From a bacterium (GTDB lineage Bacteria > Krumholzibacteriota > Krumholzibacteriia > LZORAL124-64-63), in contig DAOVZQ010000022.1 of assembly GCA_030635025.1 (NCBI GenBank), positions 1-11,354 of the forward strand: DNA of 11,354 nt, written 5' to 3'. Of the stretch, positions 1 through 7,338 are shown in pieces (position 1 is the stretch's first letter; every line of letters starts with the position of its first letter). Under the pieces are notes generated by a model. The model ran no database searches. It was given only the letters and a program-made list of their open reading frames with translations, and was not told where the DNA came from. Made by a program: the position numbers and the translations under genes.

Positions 1-529
1 AGGTGTTGACGGCTTCATTATCGTCGGCATCCGTGGTCAATGAAACGGTCTTGGCACCTCCGCGTCCTGCTCTTTCAAGAAAAGCCGTCATGAGTGCCTT
101 GCCCTCTCCTTTACCGGTGGCTCCGGGGTTTACGCCGATCGACGTGAGTTCGCAAAGCCCATCCTCCGGAAGCTTACTATCTTGAGCAGCCACGCGCCGC
201 GTATTTCGGAACACCTTTAACAACAACGACGGCCGCCGCATGATGCCTAGCAGGACGGCCCCGAACATCCTCAACTTCTGGGACCACATGAAGGTATAGA
301 AGTGGTGCGGGTCTTGACACCCAGCCACAAAACCTGTTACGCAACCCTCGGTTTCGGATATCAGCAGGATGCCACCATCAAAGTTGAGAACTAGTTCATA
401 GTAGATCCTCAAGAAGCGTGGCCCCATATGGCTGAGAAAGAAGCCGGAGAAAGCCTCTTTGTGGATGCTCACTATGGATGACAGATCAGCCTCTGTCGCG
501 TCGCGCAACATGCAGCTCGTGTCTGTCAT
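1..529 (-). CDS. GNAT-family N-acetyltransferase, 3' end beyond the left edge
   Basis: The minus-strand frame is open from ATG at 529-527 to the window edge, giving 176 residues without a stop. The start overlaps the TAA of the upstream glycosyltransferase (TAATG) and has a perfect AGGAGG 7 bases before it. The N-terminus (MLRDATEADLSSIVSIHKEAF, residues 7-27) is the usual GNAT beta1-alpha1 opening. Residues 131-147 contain IGVNPGATGKGEGKALM, which fits the acetyl-CoA pyrophosphate-binding loop (Q/R-x-x-G-x-G/A) at the end of beta4. The following TVSLTTDADDNEAVNT fits beta5 and the next helix. Residues about 72-125 form a longer, basic and partly hydrophobic insertion before that core. The family transfers an acyl group from acyl-CoA to an amine. 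As last visible gene of a glycan operon it most plausibly acylates an amino sugar, but the substrate is inference. The C-terminal end is missing. Confidence 0.85.
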   Translation of the reverse strand, partial: MTDTSCMLRDATEADLSSIVSIHKEAFSGFFLSHMGPRFLRIYYELVLNFDGGILLISETEGCVTGFVAGCQDPHHFYTFMWSQKLRMFGAVLLGIMRRPSLLLKVFRNTRRVAAQDSKLPEDGLCELTSIGVNPGATGKGEGKALMTAFLERAGRGGAKTVSLTTDADDNEAVNT

Positions 530-1671
530 TACTGGCCCTCCTGTCCGATAATCAGAGCTTCATAGAGTTTCAGATAGGCGTCCTGCATTCGGTCCAATGT
601 ATAGCGCTCCCGATACGTTGCGACGGCCCGATGACCCTGCGCTTGACATTCATTGGGATTGGCGGCCATCTGCCCAAGGATCTCGGCCAGGGCAGAACTG
701 TCACAGGTGGGAACGAGATGCGCCGCACCGCTTTCCTCGGCCACTTCCCGGTTGCTGTTTATGTCTGTAGTGACGACGGGCTTACCTCGGGCCATGGCCT
801 CCAGTAGGGATATCGATAATCCCTCCCAAAGACTCGGCTGCGCCACAATGTCGGCCGCATGATAAAGAGCCTCGATATCCTCACGGAATCCGAGCATTCT
901 TACACTGTCTTCCACTCCCCGCGTTATGATTCGGGATTCCAGCTCCTCGCGCAAAGGCCCATCTCCGGCTATGAAGAACCGTAGGGACGGCTCATGATCA
1001 CGAAGCTGTGCGGCAGCATCGATGAGATACGCCATGCCTTTCTGTGTCGCGAGACGACCCATCGCCAGAACCATCTGTTCATCCCTGCCGACACCCAGGG
1101 CTTCACGGACTGCACGGCGGTCCGTAGTCTCAGCTTCGCTCGGTGGTGCGATTCCGTTTGGAATTGCGACGATTTTCGTGGGTGCGGCAATATCTAATGC
1201 GATAGCCCAATCGCGATGGAAATGACTGACGGTCACCAGTCGATCACACCAGTGAGCAGCGAGACGCTCCAACGAAGCCACAAGGTTGACTACGACCGGT
1301 CGAGATTGCTCGTGAAAGGCAAAGCCGTGAACCGTATGCACCACGGCAGGCACGCCCGCTGTTTTCGCCGCTAACCGACCGATCATTCCTGCCTTAGATG
1401 TGTGGGTATGGACAAGGTCATACCTCTCATGGCGGAAGTGACGATGCAGTCGAAACAGGGCAGCCAAGTCGGCCCAAGGATTGATGCTGCGAGGGATTCT
1501 CACGAGCATCACCGGTCGAGCGCCCGCCTCTTGTAGCTTGGCAACGAAGAGAGAGTCCGTTCCCACAACACTCACCTCGTGGCCGGCATCGATAGCTGCC
1601 TTCGCGAGGTGCAGCACGATACGTGAGCCGCCGCCGAACTTCGAATCGCCCACTATGTGGCAAATGCGCAT
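529..1671 (-). CDS. Glycosyltransferase family 4 (GT-B fold)
   Basis: This is a 380-residue retaining GT-B glycosyltransferase, predicted cytoplasmic or peripheral at the inner membrane, adding one sugar of the repeat unit from a nucleotide-sugar donor. The start is ATG 1671-1669, overlapping the upstream TGA (TGATG); longer starts to 1710 would add 13 residues before the first beta strand and are less likely. MRICHIVGDSKFGGGSRIVL is the N-terminal Rossmann strand with its glycine loop. VHTHTSKAGMIGRLAA (about 87-102) and VVHTVHGFAFHE (110-121) are typical of GT4 enzymes of O-antigen and capsule loci. AIPNGI (169-174) begins the C-terminal domain, followed by GRLATQKG (205-212) and AGDGPLREEL. 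EGLSISLLE (283-291) is the E-x7-E donor-binding motif of GT4. Donor, acceptor and linkage cannot be read from the sequence. Confidence 0.92.
   Translation of the reverse strand: MRICHIVGDSKFGGGSRIVLHLAKAAIDAGHEVSVVGTDSLFVAKLQEAGARPVMLVRIPRSINPWADLAALFRLHRHFRHERYDLVHTHTSKAGMIGRLAAKTAGVPAVVHTVHGFAFHEQSRPVVVNLVASLERLAAHWCDRLVTVSHFHRDWAIALDIAAPTKIVAIPNGIAPPSEAETTDRRAVREALGVGRDEQMVLAMGRLATQKGMAYLIDAAAQLRDHEPSLRFFIAGDGPLREELESRIITRGVEDSVRMLGFREDIEALYHAADIVAQPSLWEGLSISLLEAMARGKPVVTTDINSNREVAEESGAAHLVPTCDSSALAEILGQMAANPNECQAQGHRAVATYRERYTLDRMQDAYLKLYEALIIGQEGQ
537..542 (-). promoter_or_regulatory. Strong Shine-Dalgarno AGGAGG for the GNAT gene
   Basis: The reverse complement of cctcct is AGGAGG, 7 bases before ATG 529-527 and inside the last codons of the upstream glycosyltransferase gene. 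It is the best ribosome-binding site seen in the window and fixes the GNAT start. Confidence 0.7.
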
Positions 1672-2807
1672 CAGGCGCCCCCAGTCCCGGCGAGATCCTC
1701 GTACAGACACATCAGCCGCTCGGCTAGTCGCTCAACTGAAAACTCTGACCGAGCCCGCTCGAAACCGGCACGCCCCAAACGGAAACGCAGGGCCTGATCG
1801 TCACGCAGGGTCGTCAAGGCGCGGGCAATGGCATCGACATCCTCCGTCGGCACGCCGATTCCGGTTTCACCATCGACGACCAATTCAGTCACACCGGCAA
1901 TCATGGTCGCTACAACCGGGAGGCCACAAGCCATCCCCTCCAGCAACGATGCCGGCAGACCCTCCTGTTGTGAGACTAGGGCCAACACATCCATCCCGGC
2001 GAGCAATCGCCGAACATCGTCGCGATAGCCTAGTATGTGGAGTCGATTCGTGAGGTTGAGTCGGTCGGCTTGAGCCTGCAACTGCAGTGTGTAATTCGTT
2101 GTGCGACCGATCAAAACGAGATGCATCGATGGATCGCCTTCGATCCGGGCCATCGCAGCCAACAGATCTTCCTGCCGCTTGAAAGGTAGATGATTGGCGA
2201 CACAGCCGACGAGGAAAGCGTTGCGCCCCACATTAATCAAACGGCGCAATGTCTCGTTGTACGGGGGTAGCGATTGCGATACCTGCACGCCGTTAGGCAC
2301 CACAACAATCCGCTCGCGGCGCAACTTGTCCCGAGAGGCGAAGAGATCCGCAGTGAACCGGCTATTAGAAATCCACAGGTCGACGAATCCCGACGTTGCC
2401 CGATTCAACAGGAAGTGCCCCCGCCCACGATGGGCTTCGGAGCCCCTGATCGCCGACACCACCCTCACTCCTGACAGCCGACTCACCGGGCGCGTCACGA
2501 GTTCCTGCCGCAATCCATACAGATGAACGGCGTCGTATCGACGCTCCCTCAGTAAGCGGGCATAGTCGACCGCCATCCGTGGATCCAGGACGTTTCGGGC
2601 CTCGGGTCGCAACACCCGAATCGTCAAGCCCGGCACAGCCTTGGCTCGCCTCTCGAAGGTTGGATTCCTGCCTAGGAAAACAAGTTCAATCTCCACGCGG
2701 CATGGATCGCTGGCCTGAATAAAGGCAAGCGCCTGCTCTTCGGAGCCTCCAGCCCCGTCGACACACCCCGGAAATACATAGGCGATATGGAGTGGGCCAT
2801 CACTCAT
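1671..2807 (-). CDS. Glycosyltransferase family 4 (GT-B fold)
   Basis: This is a 378-residue GT4 enzyme, distinct from its downstream neighbour. LHIAYVFPGCVDGAGGSEEQAL (6-27) is the first strand with the GG-S/A loop. The linker region has VVVPNGVQVS (168-177). FLVGCVANHLPFKRQEDLL (198-216) is a divergent version of the usual G-R-L-x-x-x-K-G segment. EGLPASLLE (282-290) is the E-x7-E motif, followed by GMACGLPVVAT. ATG 2807-2805 lies in ATGAGTGA, overlapping the stop of the amidotransferase gene by 8 bases. A GTG at 2816 would add three residues and cannot be excluded; neither start has a strong Shine-Dalgarno sequence. The role is transfer of one sugar onto the growing lipid-linked oligosaccharide on the cytoplasmic face. 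The family is clear; substrate specificity is unknown. Confidence 0.92.
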   Translation of the reverse strand: MSDGPLHIAYVFPGCVDGAGGSEEQALAFIQASDPCRVEIELVFLGRNPTFERRAKAVPGLTIRVLRPEARNVLDPRMAVDYARLLRERRYDAVHLYGLRQELVTRPVSRLSGVRVVSAIRGSEAHRGRGHFLLNRATSGFVDLWISNSRFTADLFASRDKLRRERIVVVPNGVQVSQSLPPYNETLRRLINVGRNAFLVGCVANHLPFKRQEDLLAAMARIEGDPSMHLVLIGRTTNYTLQLQAQADRLNLTNRLHILGYRDDVRRLLAGMDVLALVSQQEGLPASLLEGMACGLPVVATMIAGVTELVVDGETGIGVPTEDVDAIARALTTLRDDQALRFRLGRAGFERARSEFSVERLAERLMCLYEDLAGTGGA

Positions 2808-4638
2808 GAAGCCCACGTCCCTGTTCCCTCATGAACCACTCCTGAAAAACCAGCAAGGACCATATAGGAAAAGCAAGCTGGTCGTCAGAGGCGAAAAATC
2901 GCCGAACGACCCGCTCAACGGCTTCCACATTAAACAACCCCTGTCGACGCAAGAATGACGCATCGGCGGCCGCAAGCACCCTCGACCTGAGCGGTCCCTT
3001 CAGCCACCTAGGAATGGGCAGCATGAAACCCCGTTTGGGTTGGTTGGCGCGGAATCCAGGGTGCCGCCGGAGCAGCAGCGAAACGAGAGCCGCCTTGCCC
3101 TCCCCTTCGTGAGCGTCCAGGAACCCGAGCCGGGCGGCCCATGTCACGAAATCGACGTCCAGGAAAGGACTCCGACTTTCGAGTCCATGCCTCATCGTCG
3201 CCCGGTCCACCTTCACCAGGATGTCGAAGGGTAGATAGTTCATCATGTCGATCAACTGGGGATTCGCCCGGACCAAGTGCTCGGGCGCCTCCTCAAATCC
3301 CGCGAAGCCGGGTTTACCGGGCTCGTTGAGGATCAGTTCTCCCAGGCTCGTTGCATGCCAGACAGACATCAACATATGATATGCATCGGCGGGGGATTCA
3401 GTATCCAGCAGTCTGGCAACGCGATGTCCTTTATCTCCGGCCACGACCGGTAGAATATTCGACATTAGGCGACGCAGTGATCGCGGCAAAGACAGAGAAC
3501 GCCTGACGCTACGGAACCAACGATAGCGATCATAGCCACCAAAGACCTCGTCACCGCCGTCGCCGCCCAGAGCCACAGAGACATGTCGTCGCGCCGTCTC
3601 GGCCAACACAAGAGTGGGTATTCCGCTTGAATCGGCGAAGGGTTGGTCGTAGCAGGTCATGTACTGATCAAAAAGAGTTTCGGCATCATCCATCGCGACG
3701 ACTTCGACGCAGTGGTCGGTTTCCAGCATGCGGGCCATGTGAGCCGCGGCGTCTCTCTCATCCCATTGTGGTTGGTCGAAACCGATCGTGACCGTCGGCG
3801 CGCCGGGCCGCATTTCGGTCAGTATGGATGCGATCAGGGCCGAATCGACGCCACCGCTGAGAAAACTACCAAGCGTCACGTCACTATGTAGTCGCCGGGC
3901 TACGGCTTTCTTCAATTGTTCTTCCAGCTCATCGAGATCCCCGAACCTCGAGGGGGCCTCGCTCAAGAGTTCATGAGGTGTCCAATAGCGACTGACCTCC
4001 AGGTTCCTACCCGGGCCATACACTCCGATTGCACCGGCAGGCAAAGCTTTGACTCCAGCGTAGATCGTCTGCGGTTCCGGGATGTAGCCGAAATGGAAGA
4101 AAGAGGGCAGTTGAGTTGGATTGAGCTGCGTGTCCACGACCTGGCGAAGAGCGTTCAGTTCCGACGCGAAATACATGCCGCTGGCATTGTCTTGAGTGTA
4201 ATAAAGTGGCTTCTTACCGAAATGGTCCCTGGCTAGGGTCAATTCCTGGGCTTTGATATCCCAGATCGCCAGTGCGAACATCCCCCGCAAGCGTGGAATA
4301 ACATCCCGACCACTCAGAACGAAATGCTCAAGAAGAACTTCCGTATCCGACGTACCTCGCGTGCGTACTCCTTTCGCCACGAGCTCTTCCTTGAGTTCTA
4401 GATAGTTGTATATCTCGCCATTCAAAACACAAACGTAACGTCCGTTCGCCGATAGCATCGGTTGGTCACCTGTTGAACTCAGATCCAGGATGGCCAGACG
4501 CCGATGCCCCAGATGCATGCCATCGCGGCTCCAAACACCCTCACCATCCGGCCCCCGGTGAGCCATGCAATCCGTCATCCGGCGAATCGCGTCTCGACCA
4601 TCAGTACGGGAGGAATGAATGCCGGCGACCCCACACAT
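2800..4638 (-). CDS. asnB: Asparagine synthase-type glutamine amidotransferase (AsnB family)
   Basis: This 612-residue enzyme has the two-domain AsnB layout and full family length. ATG 4638-4636 is chosen over the in-frame GTG one codon earlier, because the N-terminal nucleophile Cys2 (MCGVAG) must be exposed after Met removal. The glutaminase domain (about 1-210) shows MAHRGPDGEG (25-34), HRRLAILD, NGEIYNY (73-79), GTSDTEVLLE and DHFGKKPLYY. The synthetase domain carries the ATP pyrophosphatase loop SGGVDS (261-266) and ALGGDGGDEVFGGYDRYR (356-373). Family chemistry: glutamine ammonia is channelled to a carboxylate activated with ATP. Free asparagine synthesis is possible. In polysaccharide loci such enzymes (for example Pseudomonas WbpS) are linked to amidation of uronic acid sugars, and the position between wzy and the glycosyltransferases favours that role. 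The start overlaps the wzy stop (TGATG). Confidence 0.93.
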   Translation of the reverse strand: MCGVAGIHSSRTDGRDAIRRMTDCMAHRGPDGEGVWSRDGMHLGHRRLAILDLSSTGDQPMLSANGRYVCVLNGEIYNYLELKEELVAKGVRTRGTSDTEVLLEHFVLSGRDVIPRLRGMFALAIWDIKAQELTLARDHFGKKPLYYTQDNASGMYFASELNALRQVVDTQLNPTQLPSFFHFGYIPEPQTIYAGVKALPAGAIGVYGPGRNLEVSRYWTPHELLSEAPSRFGDLDELEEQLKKAVARRLHSDVTLGSFLSGGVDSALIASILTEMRPGAPTVTIGFDQPQWDERDAAAHMARMLETDHCVEVVAMDDAETLFDQYMTCYDQPFADSSGIPTLVLAETARRHVSVALGGDGGDEVFGGYDRYRWFRSVRRSLSLPRSLRRLMSNILPVVAGDKGHRVARLLDTESPADAYHMLMSVWHATSLGELILNEPGKPGFAGFEEAPEHLVRANPQLIDMMNYLPFDILVKVDRATMRHGLESRSPFLDVDFVTWAARLGFLDAHEGEGKAALVSLLLRRHPGFRANQPKRGFMLPIPRWLKGPLRSRVLAAADASFLRRQGLFNVEAVERVVRRFFASDDQLAFPIWSLLVFQEWFMREQGRGLHE

Positions 4639-5843
4639 CACGTCACCGCCGATCGCTCTGAGTCGCTCTCATGTCTGTTCGCGACCAACGCGGCAAGTAG
4701 CAGCACCGTGGGCAGGTGATGGGCTCGTGTCAGATAGAATGGATGTACGAGTAACGATACCTGCGTCACCAGGAAGGCCAGAACATAGGGACGTAAACGT
4801 ACGTGACGCCACCCAACAACACCCTCCATGACAAGAATTACTACCATAGCCAGAAACGGCAAGGCCGATGGAATTCCATACTGAGCCGCCAGACTTACCC
4901 ATTGGTTGTGGATATGGGCGGTCCCGTCACCGTAAACGATATCGGCTCCCGCGCCCAATCCAATCCAGGCCCACTCCGACAGATCGCGCCAGGCAGCAAC
5001 CACGCCATCCATCCTTTGCCCGAAGCTAGCCGAAGTCTGCAGTCGGTACCCAATCGAACCCACGACCCACTCCATGGCGTCCCGGAATCTCCAAACGAAT
5101 GCGAGACCAATGAGCACGGAACCATAGACGACACCTCCTCGTCTTCCATCGTACACCACGAGGGATGCCACCAGCGCCAGAACGACCATGACCATGGATA
5201 TTTTCGAGAGGCTCAATATCCCACCTGCCACTACGAGCAATGTAGCGACGGACCAGAACACGTGGGTCGTGCGTCGCTGAGCAGTCATGGCCAGGTAAAC
5301 GGCCATAGGGACAGCCCAGGTCATCAGAAGCCCCAGCCCGTTGGGATTACCAGTCAGACCTAGCGGACGCAGCCCAAACTCTCCGAGTCCGTAAAGAGTC
5401 TGAGTCGGAAGGTAAGCGGCGGGGGTGATCATCTGTGCAGCCACTGCTAGTGCGTTGACAAGAGCCGCCGCCACGATTGGGACGAACACCTGTCGATCAC
5501 TCAACCCGTGGGCCAAAACCCATCCTGCCGGCAAGACAATCGTAAAGATCATCCAGGCCTGGAGGGCGTCTACTATACTCGCGTCCCGATACCCGAGGAA
5601 GTATCCCGCAAGAGAAGCGAGCAGTATGCTGGCGCCCGAAGCCAGAGAAAGCAACCCGCATGTCTTGGGCCATTCATCCAGATCATCTAGGGCCAAAAGA
5701 ATGGCCAGCAGGAGGAAGAAGTCCCCCAAAGTGAAGTTAAATCCTGGATTAAGAGCAGTGAGCGGCAGCAGGAAAAGTGCGATCTGCTTGACCACGCGTT
5801 TCGAGCGAGAATCCAAAACACGAGCTGCTGGGAGCGCGATCAC
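4638..5843 (-). CDS. wzy: Wzy polymerase / O-antigen ligase family membrane protein
   Basis: This 401-residue polytopic inner-membrane protein has about ten to eleven hydrophobic segments (for example 21-52, 64-83, 97-112, 120-137, 168-187, 196-230, 236-250, 325-347, 351-367, 377-389). RPLGLTGNPNGLG (159-171) matches the N-P-N stretch common in this superfamily. The large periplasmic loop (about 251-318) has the Wzy_C pattern: FGQRMDGVVAAWRDL, then WIGLGAGADIV, then HIHNQW (310-315), with arginine and the His-Asn pair where the family keeps functional residues. The loop and topology do not separate a Wzy polymerase from a WaaL ligase. A wzx and wzz in the same operon make polymerase the better guess. 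The start is GTG 5843-5841, overlapping the methyltransferase stop (GTGA); no in-frame ATG lies nearby. Confidence 0.85.
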   Translation of the reverse strand: MIALPAARVLDSRSKRVVKQIALFLLPLTALNPGFNFTLGDFFLLLAILLALDDLDEWPKTCGLLSLASGASILLASLAGYFLGYRDASIVDALQAWMIFTIVLPAGWVLAHGLSDRQVFVPIVAAALVNALAVAAQMITPAAYLPTQTLYGLGEFGLRPLGLTGNPNGLGLLMTWAVPMAVYLAMTAQRRTTHVFWSVATLLVVAGGILSLSKISMVMVVLALVASLVVYDGRRGGVVYGSVLIGLAFVWRFRDAMEWVVGSIGYRLQTSASFGQRMDGVVAAWRDLSEWAWIGLGAGADIVYGDGTAHIHNQWVSLAAQYGIPSALPFLAMVVILVMEGVVGWRHVRLRPYVLAFLVTQVSLLVHPFYLTRAHHLPTVLLLAALVANRHESDSERSAVT

Positions 5844-6562
5844 TCTTGGGTCATCTTCCTGGCTATGTAAATGATGTTTAGAGCCTTGTTCGCTCCGTCA
5901 CCTTCCGTGATGCGCCGCCGTTCGAAATTGGCCCGGGTCGCGGCGGGCAACAGTCCCCACTCCCTCCACACGGGTATGAATCCGAACCCGATTCGCTTCA
6001 CGAGTTCGAGCCCATTATCAGCCATCAAGCTGGGGATTTCTTCGGGATCGAGAAACGGACGAACCTTGCCGGGGCGAAGGCGCCGCAGCTTGCCCAACAG
6101 GCTGGCCTCGTTCTGGTGGTTGTTGACGATCATTAGTCCGCCGGGCTTGAGATGCGTACACAGAGCCGTGAACGCCGTGCGTCTCAAATCAGGTTCGGCA
6201 TTGGGAAAGAACCGGAACGAGGCCACGACATCGAATGTGCCTACAAGCCCGGGATCCGCAATCAGGTTACCTTGGACGAACTCCGTATCGATGACCTTCT
6301 CGCGAGCCTCTTCGAGCATGTCGGCGGAAATATCTACACCAACCACCGAGCCGAAGCGTGGTGCCAACAATTCCGTTATCCGCCCGGTCCCGCAGGCAAA
6401 GTCCAGGCAGGTAATCTTGCCTCCCCCATGCTCGTCGAAGATTTTTTCGAGCAGAGGTTTCTCGACGATGGTCCACATGGCTCCAGTATGACCTCGAGCA
6501 TATCGATCGTCATAAATGCGTCCCCGGCCGTCGCCGGTATGGCTCGAACTGTAATCGTCCAC
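5840..6562 (-). CDS. Class I SAM-dependent methyltransferase
   Basis: This is a soluble protein of 240 residues. Motif I is LDFACGTGRIT (53-63), which binds S-adenosylmethionine. VVGVDISADMLEEA (73-86) carries the acidic residue that holds the ribose hydroxyls. FDVVASFRFFPNAEP (110-124) fits motif II/post-II, and LKPGGLMIVNNH follows as motif III. RIYDDRYARGHTGAMW near the N-terminus is the usual cap segment. Two GTG starts are possible, 6568 and 6562; I prefer 6562 because a GAGGGA/GGAG sequence sits 5 bases before it but abuts 6568. The gene follows the kinase-like gene by 20 bases (14 from 6568) and overlaps wzy (GTGA). Likely role: methylation of a sugar in the repeat unit, its lipid-linked intermediate or a chain end. 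The acceptor is unknown. Confidence 0.88.
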   Translation of the reverse strand: MDDYSSSHTGDGRGRIYDDRYARGHTGAMWTIVEKPLLEKIFDEHGGGKITCLDFACGTGRITELLAPRFGSVVGVDISADMLEEAREKVIDTEFVQGNLIADPGLVGTFDVVASFRFFPNAEPDLRRTAFTALCTHLKPGGLMIVNNHQNEASLLGKLRRLRPGKVRPFLDPEEIPSLMADNGLELVKRIGFGFIPVWREWGLLPAATRANFERRRITEGDGANKALNIIYIARKMTQE

Positions 6563-6567
6563 AGCCA

Positions 6568-6574
6568 CTCCCTC
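6568..6574 (-). promoter_or_regulatory. Shine-Dalgarno that decides the methyltransferase start
   Basis: The reverse complement reads GAGGGAG. Its GGAG lies 5 bases before GTG 6562-6560, a normal spacing. For the alternative GTG at 6568-6566 the same purine run directly abuts or overlaps the start and would be too close. Confidence 0.4.
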
Positions 6575-6582
6575 GGTTCTGA

Positions 6583-7338
6583 TTATGAATTCCGGCTCCT
6601 GAAGGCCAGGAATCTGCCAAGCATTCGATTCGAAAATTTCCGCTCTGGCCTAGTGAGCCAGTGCGCAAACGCGCTTACCAATCGTAAGGTAACTCTGTGC
6701 ACGTCTCCATGGTCGATGTCGACACTCCGGGCGGTCCCGTAGGCCTCGATCAATTCGGTCCTGAGCTTCCCGAGTGCGCGCCAGTGGTGGACGGGATAGT
6801 ACCTGACGGGAAACACGCCCTCCAGGCAACTACAGAAATGTGCGAGGTCCAACTCCGGCCTCGTCCGGAACGCCGTCGGAAGTGTCAGGAAGGGCGCCGG
6901 CTCGGGATCAATGATAACAACGTGTGAGGGATCGTCTATTTGCCCTAGAATATTCCCTAGGCCGAAATCCCCGTGTCCGAGCACCAGATCCTGTTCATCG
7001 ATTGGGCCGAGATTGTCAAAAATGCCCGGCTCTGTGATTCCTGGCAAATCCAGAACGGCCTCGACGTTTATCATCTGCCAGGAGTCGTGGAGTTCGCCGA
7101 GAGATCGACCGATGGTTTTAGAAAGGCCCAGGGCGCATTCCAGATTAGCTCCGGGCAGTATTTCGGAGACGGGGCGAACGTCGGAAATCCACTCGAGCTC
7201 GATCGATCCCGCTGCCACGTCTAGACTCACTGGGCGAGGTGAAGAGAAGGCGTCCGACTGAAGAGACGCCTGGTGCATCAGCTCGTACTTCCGATAGGCC
7301 GCCTCCGGGTCACTGCATGTCTTGTGGAACGTCCTCAC
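6583..7338 (-). CDS. Aminoglycoside phosphotransferase (APH)-fold kinase-like protein
   Basis: This is a 251-residue protein with the catalytic core of the APH/choline-kinase superfamily. GRSLGELHDSW (77-87) matches the helix before the catalytic loop. GHGDFGLGN (121-129) is the H-G-D-x4-N catalytic loop, with the Asp as base and Asn as metal ligand. VVIIDPEPAPF (140-150) is the metal-binding I-D-x-E strand, and PELDLAHFCSCLEG resembles the D-L-A segment after it. The family phosphorylates small molecules with ATP. Lying between wzx and a methyltransferase, it probably acts on a sugar or lipid-linked glycan, which is inference. The start is GTG 7338-7336 in GTGA, overlapping the flippase stop. 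The frame stays open to GTG 7437 and ATG 7413, but third-position GC there is 9 of 25 codons in this frame against 20 of 26 in the flippase frame, arguing for the short form. The cost is a missing N-terminal hairpin. Confidence 0.78.
   Translation of the reverse strand: MRTFHKTCSDPEAAYRKYELMHQASLQSDAFSSPRPVSLDVAAGSIELEWISDVRPVSEILPGANLECALGLSKTIGRSLGELHDSWQMINVEAVLDLPGITEPGIFDNLGPIDEQDLVLGHGDFGLGNILGQIDDPSHVVIIDPEPAPFLTLPTAFRTRPELDLAHFCSCLEGVFPVRYYPVHHWRALGKLRTELIEAYGTARSVDIDHGDVHRVTLRLVSAFAHWLTRPERKFSNRMLGRFLAFRSRNS

Noticed and set aside
1481..2053. Plus-strand open frame (190 codons) spanning the junction of the two GT4 genes
   Set aside because: It is low-complexity Arg/Pro/Ser-rich protein typical of a shadow frame in GC-rich DNA, opposite two clear glycosyltransferases.
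2800..4638. Exosortase/PEP-CTERM-type exopolysaccharide locus, suggested by an AsnB-like gene next to glycosyltransferases
   Set aside because: No exosortase, PEP-CTERM protein, or associated kinase/ATPase genes of that system are visible in the window.
4639..4641. In-frame GTG one codon before the amidotransferase ATG as start
   Set aside because: It would place a residue before Met-Cys and block the N-terminal cysteine nucleophile required by the class II glutaminase domain.
4803..5363. Plus-strand open frame (186 codons) opposite wzy
   Set aside because: It shows the same antisense-of-membrane-protein composition, has no family motif, and lies wholly inside the wzy reading frame.
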